A stretch of DNA of 5,575 nt from Spirochaetales bacterium. GTDB taxonomy: Bacteria; Spirochaetota; Spirochaetia; SZUA-6; DRHE01. A program made the position numbers and the translations under genes. Each line of letters opens with the position of its first letter. Position 1 is the first letter of the stretch. The stretch is from NCBI GenBank assembly GCA_023136785.1, contig JAGLQP010000152.1, positions 1 through 5,575 on the forward strand, given 5' to 3'. Of this stretch, positions 1-5,543 are shown in pieces. Under the pieces are notes generated by a model, which had not been told where the DNA came from, made no database searches, and saw nothing but the letters and a program-made list of their open reading frames with translations.

Positions 1-664
1 TGGCCGCGGGCAGGCCGCCGTAAATAGAAATTAGGGTATCGTGAATCATGCCGCCTGAGTAAGATTCATCCAGCTCCAGGGCGTGGTTCAACAGGGCAAT
101 CGCTTTGGGAAGGTTGAGCAGCAGTTCCATGTCGAAGGTGTCCGTGGAGAATGCCCCCAACCAGGACGCGGAGGTCCAGAATAAAAAGGGCACATCTTCG
201 ACATCGGTCGGCGCCAAGGCCTGTTCCAACTCATTGTTTTTTAGGTGTTCCCCAAATCCAGGATAGCGCAGCTCCATGGCCTGCAGCAGGTATCCTCGTC
301 CGCGGAGGTACATCTTTTTCGCCCGCTGCAGCATCTCCTGCTGTTGTTCGTACTCGCTGTCCGGCAGCATGCCCGCCGGGGTTTGAATGAAGGCGTTTGC
401 GTACATAGTGAATATGCTGCCGGTGGTAAGTAGAAGATCTTCGTTTTCCGGCGTCTGCTCGAGGAGCGATTCGTAGAGCTTCATTGCAAAGGGCAGAGCA
501 TCCGCCACCAGCTGAGGATCCTCCTCGCCGGTGAATACGGTGCTGTCGCCGGAGGAGACGGTTTTCGCGACGAGATTGACGGCCAGCTTGTTGATGGAAC
601 AGGAGCTCCCCAGCAACCCCACAGCCAGTACGGCGGTAAGGACCGCAGCTTTGTGTTTGTGCAT
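1..664 (-). CDS. tatT: TRAP transporter TatT-family lipoprotein (3' end off the left edge)
   Basis: This is an exported lipoprotein with a TPR-like helical fold. In the known family (T. pallidum Tp0956), TatT trimers associate with the periplasmic ligand-binding subunit of a TRAP transporter. The 221 visible residues start at the ATG at 664-662 with a basic MHKHK, followed by a hydrophobic stretch (about residues 6-18) and a lipobox ending at Cys22 (LLGSSC). Leu lies at -4 instead of -3, a relaxed form known from spirochaetes. The mature N-terminus SINKLAVN and the segments ALPFAMKLYESLL, TGSIFTMYANAFIQ and AKKMYLRGRGYLLQAMELR are what I recognise as TatT. Full-length members are roughly 300 residues, so about 80 are missing. 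TRAP genes (dctP, dctQ, dctM) usually follow tatT, so I expect them beyond the left edge. No clear ribosome binding site precedes the ATG. The gene is divergent from the kinase gene. Confidence 0.87.
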   Translation of the reverse strand, partial: MHKHKAAVLTAVLAVGLLGSSCSINKLAVNLVAKTVSSGDSTVFTGEEDPQLVADALPFAMKLYESLLEQTPENEDLLLTTGSIFTMYANAFIQTPAGMLPDSEYEQQQEMLQRAKKMYLRGRGYLLQAMELRYPGFGEHLKNNELEQALAPTDVEDVPFLFWTSASWLGAFSTDTFDMELLLNLPKAIALLNHALELDESYSGGMIHDTLISIYGGLPAA

Positions 665-747
665 ACACTGATTTTGCCATGGACTCGGTTGGTAATGCAA
701 TAGAATTTTTTGTTTTAAGGATAGGTGTCACTATCAGATAATCTTTC

Positions 748-776
748 TTGACGGCCCCGATCGGAGAGATTAGGAT
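748..776 (+). promoter_or_regulatory. Candidate sigma70-type promoter of the hybrid kinase gene
   Basis: TTGACG (748-753) matches five of six -35 consensus bases. After an exact 17-base spacer comes TAGGAT (771-776), four of six for a -10. Transcription would begin about at the GTG start (783), giving a leaderless mRNA. The same bases AGGA (772-775) also stand at ribosome-binding distance (7 bases) from the GTG, and both readings cannot hold for one transcript. If AGGA is the ribosome site, the promoter lies further upstream, for example around GATAAT (737-742), where I see no good -35. Confidence 0.4.
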
Positions 777-782
777 AAACTC

Positions 783-3554
783 GTGCAAGTACTTCTGGTG
801 GGAGTCGATAAAGCAATTTTCAAGATCGAAGAGGACGAAGGGTGTCAGCTCCTGTTCGCAGAGGATATAGAGGAGGCACTGCGGTTTGTCCTCCATATTG
901 ATATCGATGTTGCGGTACTTGACTGTAGCGGCGCGTCGGAGAGAGATCTTCGGGATAGGATGCACAAGCTCAAACAGAGCGCGGATCTGCCGATCGTCGC
1001 TCTGGTAGACGATCCCGCAGGCGGCTCCAAGGCAATCGCGGCGGGCGCCCAGGATTTCCTGATAAAAGAACTGCTTCGCGACGATCTTCTCGAGCGGGTT
1101 GTTCGCTACTCGGTACAGCTGCACAAAACCACCAAGGCGGTGGCGGCTCTATCCAGGCAGCTCGAGCGTTACAAGAACTACACCAATCCTTTTCATTCCT
1201 TCTTCGTTCATTCTCCGGTGGGCATGGTACTCATGGATCTGGAGGGAAGACTGTTGCGCAGCAATGCAGCCCTGCAGTCCATGCTTGGTTACACGGCCGC
1301 TGGGCTGGAGAATCAGCACCTCTCGATTTATATACATCCCGAAGATTCTCTAAGCTACGTGGAAAACTTCGCTGCCCTTCAGGAAGGAGCAGTCCCCTTC
1401 TTCGAAACGGAGAACCGATTCCACCGCAAGAACGGCGAGGTGGCCTGGTGGCGTGTCACTCTGTCCTTGCTTCGGAACCAAACCGGACAGCCCCAGTTCA
1501 TATTCGGGTTGGTCAAAGACATCAGTCGGTGGAAGAAGAGCGAAGTCAATCTGCAGAAAGCGAAAGAACTCGCCGAAGCCATGGCCCGCACCAAGTCTGA
1601 GTTCCTGGCGAACATGAGTCACGAGATCCGTACGCCGATTCACACGATCACGGGGATGACCGAGCTTCTCCTCGACACGGAGTTGGATATGGAGCAGGCG
1701 GAGTATGCGGAACAGGTCCGGTTTTCGGCGGACGTTCTGCTTAGTCTGGTGAACGATATATTGGATTTTTCCAAGATCGAAGCGGGCAAGCTCAATCTTG
1801 AAGAGACTGATTTTGACCTATACGAGATGCTGGAGAATGCCGTCGATTTTGTGATTCTCGAAGCGCACAAAAAGAACCTGGAAGTTATCCTCAAGCTTGC
1901 TCCCGAGCTGTCGCATCGGCTGCGGGGTGATCCGGCAAGGTTGCGTCAGATCGTGATCAACCTGTTCAACAACGCAGTCAAATTCACCTCGGAAGGGGAA
2001 ATCCAGATCGTCGTGGAGGAAGTTGGGGGGGATGAGTCACAGAGTACGGTGAAAATCACGGTAAAGGATACGGGAATCGGGATAAGCCAGGAGAAGATGG
2101 CTCGCCTGTTTCAATCCTTTTCCCAAGCAGATACCTCTACCACCCGCAAGTTTGGCGGCACCGGGTTGGGTCTGTCGATCTCGAAGAGCCTGGTGGAGAT
2201 GATGAATGGAAAGATTGGCGTTGAAAGCCGGGAGGGAGCCGGTTCGACCTTTTGGTTCACCGTATCGCTGAACAAGCAGGATAAGGACAATCTGTTCAAG
2301 GATGTTCCGAATGACTTTTTTGCCGGCCTCCGGGTGCTGCTGGTGGATGACAACGCTTCGGCACGCCAGGCTCTGAAAATCTATCTCGAAGGTTGGGGAT
2401 GCCGGGTCGATGAGGCGGAAAACGGCGAACAAGCCCTGTCCAGGATGAGGCGATCTGCGAGCGACGGTGATCCCTATTCTTTGGTTCTCGTTGACCTGCG
2501 CATGCCTGGAATCGACGGCTGGCAGCTGGCCAGCGAAGTGATTTCGGATTCGCTTTTCAGCGGCACCAGGATGATCCTGCTTACACCGGAAGGACTGGGC
2601 AGCGGCGAAGCGAAGATGAAGCTGCTCAGGTGGTTCAACGGGTATTTAACTAAGCCCGTGAAGCGGGCAGAGCTGCTGGCGGAGGTGTTCAGGGTCCTAA
2701 CCCTAGAATACGAACCGGAGCTTGCGGAGCTCGAACCGGCGGAAGAGTTGGAAGAGGCCGGTGAAGTCGAGGAGATTCCCGCTGCCCCGGCGGAGATCGA
2801 GGAGCCTCAGGGAGCTCGCATCCTGGTGGTCGAGGATCACGAGGTGAATCAGCAGCTGTTCCAAACGATTCTTGAAAAATTAGGCCATCGGGTTTTTCTG
2901 GCCGGGGACGGCCTGCAGGCTGTAGAAACGGCCGAACAGGCGGAGTTCGATCTGATCTTCATGGATATCCAGATGCCGAATATGAACGGCTATGACGCCA
3001 CCAGAAAACTGCGGGAGATGGGGGTGCAGACGCCGATTATCGCCGTCACCGCCAGTGCACTGCAGGAGGAACAGAAAAAAGCGATAGCCTCAGGAATGAA
3101 TCACTGTCTGACCAAGCCTTTCAAGAAGAAAGATCTCGTCCCGGTTCTTCTCCAATGGTTGCCGGGTCGCTCAACGCAAGAAGAAGTTGTGGTACAGGAT
3201 TCCGGGAAGCAGAACGGGGGCACGATATTTAATTTCAGCAAAGCCGTGGATACGTTCATGGGGCAGGAGGACGTCGTACGCAGTGTGATCTCATCGTTTC
3301 TCGAAAAGGTGGAGGATCAGCTATCCCAGATCCCCGCGGCCTTGGACAGCGGTGATCTGGAACGGGTCGGACAGGAAGCCCATTCGATCAAGGGCGGAGC
3401 CTGGAATCTGGAAGCCCGCCCGCTCGGTGATGCCGCCCGTACGCTGGAAGATACATCCAAGGCTGGGGACCGTGATGCAGTCAGGACCGCATTCCAGAAA
3501 CTTCAAGAAGAATACGAAAAACTCAAGGCGGTCGCCGCTTCCTTTATTGAGTAA
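783..3554 (+). CDS. Soluble hybrid sensor histidine kinase: pseudo-receiver, PAS, HisKA, HATPase, two receivers, HPt
   Basis: This 923-residue multistep phosphorelay kinase has no membrane segment. Domains: receiver-like 1-115, lacking the acidic pair (G7-V8) but with D47 and K95; PAS/PAC about 137-250; HisKA about 270-335 with the phospho-acceptor H280 in SHEIRTP; HATPase about 378-497 with N box (N393, N397), G1 box DTGIGI (D429) and G2 box GGTGLGLS (458-465); receiver about 515-635 with D522/D523, D571 and K624; an acidic, Glu/Pro-rich linker about 641-676; receiver about 678-795 with E684/D685, D728, T756 and K778; HPt about 814-920 with H867 in AHSIKGG. The start is GTG: an in-frame TAG at 771-773 excludes anything longer, and AGGA (772-775) could serve as ribosome site. 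GTG at 798 is a weaker alternative. Phosphate should pass H280 to receiver Asp to H867, then to a separate regulator that is not in the window. The signal sensed is unknown. Confidence 0.96.
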   Translation: MQVLLVGVDKAIFKIEEDEGCQLLFAEDIEEALRFVLHIDIDVAVLDCSGASERDLRDRMHKLKQSADLPIVALVDDPAGGSKAIAAGAQDFLIKELLRDDLLERVVRYSVQLHKTTKAVAALSRQLERYKNYTNPFHSFFVHSPVGMVLMDLEGRLLRSNAALQSMLGYTAAGLENQHLSIYIHPEDSLSYVENFAALQEGAVPFFETENRFHRKNGEVAWWRVTLSLLRNQTGQPQFIFGLVKDISRWKKSEVNLQKAKELAEAMARTKSEFLANMSHEIRTPIHTITGMTELLLDTELDMEQAEYAEQVRFSADVLLSLVNDILDFSKIEAGKLNLEETDFDLYEMLENAVDFVILEAHKKNLEVILKLAPELSHRLRGDPARLRQIVINLFNNAVKFTSEGEIQIVVEEVGGDESQSTVKITVKDTGIGISQEKMARLFQSFSQADTSTTRKFGGTGLGLSISKSLVEMMNGKIGVESREGAGSTFWFTVSLNKQDKDNLFKDVPNDFFAGLRVLLVDDNASARQALKIYLEGWGCRVDEAENGEQALSRMRRSASDGDPYSLVLVDLRMPGIDGWQLASEVISDSLFSGTRMILLTPEGLGSGEAKMKLLRWFNGYLTKPVKRAELLAEVFRVLTLEYEPELAELEPAEELEEAGEVEEIPAAPAEIEEPQGARILVVEDHEVNQQLFQTILEKLGHRVFLAGDGLQAVETAEQAEFDLIFMDIQMPNMNGYDATRKLREMGVQTPIIAVTASALQEEQKKAIASGMNHCLTKPFKKKDLVPVLLQWLPGRSTQEEVVVQDSGKQNGGTIFNFSKAVDTFMGQEDVVRSVISSFLEKVEDQLSQIPAALDSGDLERVGQEAHSIKGGAWNLEARPLGDAARTLEDTSKAGDRDAVRTAFQKLQEEYEKLKAVAASFIE
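3514..3540 (-). terminator. Weak candidate terminator for the VOC gene, inside the kinase 3' end
   Basis: Read on the minus strand just past the VOC stop, AAGCGG-CGA-CCGCCT can form a six-pair stem (one G-T pair) with a three-base loop. After four more bases comes a run of five T. The stem is short and the T run is not adjacent, so this may be coincidence within the kinase coding sequence. On the plus strand the same stem is followed only by CCTTTATT, which makes it a poor terminator for the kinase gene. I see no better terminator for either convergent gene. Confidence 0.22.
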
Positions 3555-3560
3555 AGCGGT

Positions 3561-4025
3561 TCACGTCCAGTTCTGAAGCTCAATAATATTTTCTTCCGGA
3601 TCACGAATATAGGTGAAGGTGATGGTTCCCGCCCCCGGTACGTCGAAGGTCACGATCTCTCCCAGCTTTGATCCTCCCGCCGCCAGCACGGCCCGTTCAG
3701 CCGCAGGAACATTATCGACTTCAAAGGCCAGATGACCCAGGCCCGGACGATTCGCTACCGGCTGCTCGCGATCGGCAGGTTGAGCATACTGAAAGATCTC
3801 TACGGTTGGGCCGCCCGATCCGTGGTCGGGCAAGCGTAGATGTATCCCTTGAACCCGTGCTCCCGGTACACCACTCCCTCTTTCGAGCCCTTCCCCGTGC
3901 AGATCCCGCTCCGGCGGCACGGGTACACAGCCAAATACGGTTTCGTAGAACCGCGCCAGTTTTCGCCAATCCCGGGCTACCAGATTGGTATGAGTGTATC
4001 TGGCTCTTACTCCGGAGGGTTCCAT
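3561..4025 (-). CDS. VOC-fold (glyoxalase/bleomycin resistance/dioxygenase superfamily) protein
   Basis: This is a 154-residue cytoplasmic protein with the two beta-alpha-beta-beta-beta modules of the vicinal oxygen chelate fold. Module 1 begins YTHTNLVARDW and contains the typical LARFYETVFG (about 24-32); module 2 begins GLGHLAFEVDNV (about 96-106). Candidate metal ligands are in the expected places: H12, E76 (PTVEIFQY), H98 and E149 (ENIIELQNW). This His/Glu/His/Glu set is compatible with a divalent-metal enzyme such as a glyoxalase I-like lyase or isomerase. VOC proteins vary so widely in substrate that I give no reaction. ATG is at 4025-4023, with a purine-rich ribosome site (AAGGGGTGAG, 4027-4036) just upstream. 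The gene is convergent with the kinase gene (six bases between stops) and divergent from the deacylase gene, so it is probably transcribed alone. Confidence 0.9.
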   Translation of the reverse strand: MEPSGVRARYTHTNLVARDWRKLARFYETVFGCVPVPPERDLHGEGLERGSGVPGARVQGIHLRLPDHGSGGPTVEIFQYAQPADREQPVANRPGLGHLAFEVDNVPAAERAVLAAGGSKLGEIVTFDVPGAGTITFTYIRDPEENIIELQNWT

Positions 4026-4099
4026 GCCTCACCCCTTTCCAACAGCGTATTTTTTCTGACTGTACATGGTAATCCACCCGATGTCGACAGAGAATTTTT

Positions 4100-4128
4100 T
4101 TGCGTTCCAGGACCGAATCTTCTATTAT
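4100..4128 (+). promoter_or_regulatory. Candidate promoter of the YbaK-family gene
   Basis: TTGCGT (4100-4105) is a partial -35 with TTG conserved. After 17 bases comes TATTAT (4123-4128), which matches the -10 consensus at five of six positions. Transcription would begin near 4135, leaving a leader of about 15 bases that just contains the strong ribosome binding site at 4138-4146. The A/T-rich tract at 4091-4101 upstream also fits a promoter region. It lies in the divergent gap shared with the VOC gene. Confidence 0.5.
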
Positions 4129-4137
4129 TAGGGATGT

Positions 4138-4146
4138 AAGGAGGAG
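4138..4146 (+). promoter_or_regulatory. Strong ribosome binding site deciding the start of the YbaK-family gene
   Basis: AAGGAGGAG is close to a perfect anti-16S match and ends four bases before the ATG at 4151, at good spacing for the GGAGG core. It selects that ATG over an in-frame ATG at 4100, which would overlap the candidate promoter, would place the ribosome site inside the coding region, and would add a 17-residue leader unlike the family. Confidence 0.85.
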
Positions 4147-4150
4147 CGTG

Positions 4151-4618
4151 ATGCCCGTGACTCAGTTAAAAGAGTTTCTCGACAAGAACAAGGTCAAGTA
4201 TGTATCGATCCGCCACTCAACGGCGTATACGGCGCAGGAGGTCGCCGCTTCCGCCCATGTGAAGGGAAGAAACATGGCCAAGACGGTCATCGTACAAATC
4301 GACGGCAAGATCGCCCTGGCTGTGTTGCCCGCCAAGTACCAGATCGACCTGGACAAGCTGAAAAAATCCTGCAAAGCCTCTTCCCTGCAGTTGGCCAGGG
4401 AAGAGGAGTTCTCTCACCTGTTTCCAGGCTGCGAGACCGGAGCGATGCCGCCCTTCGGGAATCTCTACAAGCTGCCCGTGTATGCCGATGAGACGCTGAA
4501 AAAGGATGAAGAAATCGCCTTCAACGCCTGTTCCCACACCGAGCTGATTCAGATCGCCTACAAAGATTTCGAACGGCTGGTAAAGCCGAAATTCTGTCAG
4601 TTCTCCGTACTGGTGTAG
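4151..4618 (+). CDS. YbaK/EbsC-family aminoacyl-tRNA deacylase (ProRS INS-like editing domain)
   Basis: This 155-residue stand-alone editing-domain protein belongs to a family that hydrolyses mischarged aminoacyl-tRNAs in trans, often on tRNA(Pro). Family features visible: an N-terminal helix (LKEFLDKNKVKY); VKGRNMAKTVIV with K44, equivalent to the catalytic-site Lys of the ProRS INS domain; the strand IALAVLP; the GxxxP loop GAMPP (97-101) continuing into FGNLYKLPVYAD; and the C-terminal NACSHTELI with H129. The usual motif reads N-A-G-(S/T)-H, so C127 replaces a Gly that is normally conserved near the acyl pocket. The amino acid edited (Ala, Cys, Ser, Thr or other) cannot be read from sequence. 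An alternative is the broader YbaK-like group of unknown specificity. The gene has its own candidate promoter and lies 77 bases before the cupin gene, with no visible terminator between them. Confidence 0.92.
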   Translation: MPVTQLKEFLDKNKVKYVSIRHSTAYTAQEVAASAHVKGRNMAKTVIVQIDGKIALAVLPAKYQIDLDKLKKSCKASSLQLAREEEFSHLFPGCETGAMPPFGNLYKLPVYADETLKKDEEIAFNACSHTELIQIAYKDFERLVKPKFCQFSVLV

Positions 4619-4681
4619 CGGACGTCCTGGCTCGACGAGAATATATCTGCTCAGGTTGTAGTCGTATCTCCCCATCTTCGC

Positions 4682-4687
4682 TATACT
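4682..4687 (+). promoter_or_regulatory. Candidate -10 element immediately before the cupin start
   Basis: TATACT matches the TATAAT consensus at five of six positions and ends eight bases before the ATG at 4696. Transcription would start at or within a couple of bases of that ATG. There is no purine-rich ribosome site between the two, as expected for a leaderless message. The best -35 resemblance, TTGTAG (4656-4661), sits at a 20-base spacing, which is too long to be convincing. Confidence 0.42.
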
Positions 4688-4695
4688 CCTGACCT

Positions 4696-5049
4696 ATGAG
4701 AGACAAGAACAAACGCCGCAAGAACGCTGAACTTAAGGATTTGAAAGCGGTGGAGAAACCCGCCGGGATTTTCCGTACCACCCTGTCCTTTCATGAGCAG
4801 AGCATGCTCTGCCATTTCAAGATGGCCCGGGGCTCGACGATCCCTCTCCACAACCACGAAGCGGTGCAGCACGGATATGTCCTGCAGGGCAAACTCCGTT
4901 TTCTCTTGAACGAAGGGAAAAGCTTCATCGCCACTCCCGGCATGAGCTACGCCTTCGACCCGTGGGAGCACCACGGAGCGGAGGTGCTGGAGGACAGTGA
5001 GGTTCTTGAGTTCTTCACTCCCATGAGACCCGAATACGCGGACAACTAA
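4696..5049 (+). CDS. Small single-domain cupin, KdgF-like
   Basis: This is a 117-residue metal-binding beta-barrel protein of the cytoplasm. Cupin motif 1 runs from G46 to G65 as G-x5-HxH-x3-Q-x6-G, with H52, H54 and Q58; Gln in place of the common Glu is also seen in KdgF. Motif 2 includes PGMSYAFDPWEHHG with H93 as fourth ligand. The tail VLEFFTPMRPEY places E105, F107 and R111 in the spacing of the Asp/Phe/Arg residues I recall as functionally important in KdgF, which linearises 4,5-unsaturated uronates from pectin and alginate. Glu replaces Asp here. This match is from memory; a generic sugar-binding cupin remains possible. The N-terminus (MRDKNKRRKN) is unusually basic and lacks a ribosome site. 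A shorter start at GTG 4750, behind AAGGA (4735-4739), would remove it. The isomerase gene follows 15 bases later. Confidence 0.85.
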   Translation: MRDKNKRRKNAELKDLKAVEKPAGIFRTTLSFHEQSMLCHFKMARGSTIPLHNHEAVQHGYVLQGKLRFLLNEGKSFIATPGMSYAFDPWEHHGAEVLEDSEVLEFFTPMRPEYADN

Positions 5050-5064
5050 GGGGCTGGAGAGATC

Positions 5065-5520
5065 ATGAAAACGATTGCCATCGGTTGTGATCCCAACGCC
5101 GCTGAGCTCAAGGAGATCATCAAGGAGCATCTGGAGCAGCTGGGATACGAACACGAAGACTACGGCAGTGACGACACGGTGTATGCCAATGTGGCGATCA
5201 AAATTGCGGAGGCTGTGGCGCGGGGAGACCACGACAGGGGCATTCTAATCTGCGGCACCGGGATCGGTGTATCCATCGCGGCCAACAAGGTGCCCGGTGC
5301 CTACGCCGCACTCTGCTCCGATGCCTACTCTGCGGAGCGGGCGCGGAAGAGCAACAACGCCAATATCATGGCCATGGGGTCTCAGGTGATTGGGCCTGAG
5401 CTGGCCAAGACACTGGTCGCGATCTGGATGCGTTCGGAATATACTCCCGGTGGACGCTCCCAGCCCAAGGTCCGGCGCATCGTCGAGTATGACCGCGTGC
5501 GTGGCTCGCGTAGCTCATGA
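5065..5520 (+). CDS. RpiB/LacA/LacB-family sugar isomerase, probably not a ribose-5-phosphate isomerase
   Basis: This 151-residue aldose-ketose isomerase has the RpiB fold. Against E. coli RpiB, D9, the catalytic-base Cys (C63 in ICGTGIGVSIAANK) and T65 are kept, as is the phosphate-contacting Arg in GGR (R131). Three hallmarks differ: the His of GCDH is P10, the ring-opening His (EcRpiB H99) is S96 in KSNNANI, and EcRpiB R137 is K135. The SNNA pattern, together with VYAN near residue 40, recalls erythrulose-phosphate isomerases (DerI/EryI type), so tetrulose phosphate or another open-chain substrate is more likely than ribose-5-phosphate. Start: ATG at 5065 with GGAGAG (5056-5061) upstream. 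Length is normal. It probably shares a transcript with the cupin. The Arg/Ser-rich tail is not conserved in the relatives I know. The family call is secure; the substrate is inference. Confidence 0.93.
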   Translation: MKTIAIGCDPNAAELKEIIKEHLEQLGYEHEDYGSDDTVYANVAIKIAEAVARGDHDRGILICGTGIGVSIAANKVPGAYAALCSDAYSAERARKSNNANIMAMGSQVIGPELAKTLVAIWMRSEYTPGGRSQPKVRRIVEYDRVRGSRSS

Positions 5521-5532
5521 ATTGAGTCCTAG

Positions 5533-5543
5533 ATTGTCACAAT
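5533..5543. repeat. Short perfect inverted repeat ATTGTCACAAT
   Basis: Five-base arms flank a single central C, in the gap after the isomerase gene, overlapping the possible start codon at 5542 and a -10-like hexamer. The position suits an operator. Repeats of this size are expected a few times by chance in a window this long, so the call rests on location only. It shares TGTCACNAT with 726-734 in the kinase/tatT control region. Confidence 0.25.

Noticed and set aside
231..1124. A long minus-strand open frame (297 codons) covering the tatT start and the kinase N-terminus.
   Set aside because: It is out of frame with tatT, antisense to the kinase pseudo-receiver, and resembles no protein. The in-frame tatT lipoprotein reading on the same strand is clearly the real one.
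3526..3548. Plus-strand hairpin AGGCGG-TCG-CCGCTT with CCTTTATT as kinase terminator.
   Set aside because: It lies inside the last kinase codons and lacks a proper T run. It is slightly better in the minus direction, where it is listed at low confidence.
4100..4150. An upstream in-frame ATG (4100) for the YbaK-family gene.
   Set aside because: It overlaps the candidate promoter, puts the strong ribosome site inside the gene and adds a leader unlike the family. The ATG at 4151 is much better placed.
4620..4627. GGACGTCC palindrome just after the YbaK-family stop, considered as terminator or operator.
   Set aside because: An eight-base palindrome is expected by chance, has no loop, and no T run follows.
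4681..5232. A minus-strand frame of 183 codons opposite the cupin and isomerase, and a similar one at 4217-4675 opposite the deacylase.
   Set aside because: Both are antisense to genes with intact family motifs. Long antisense frames are common at this base composition.
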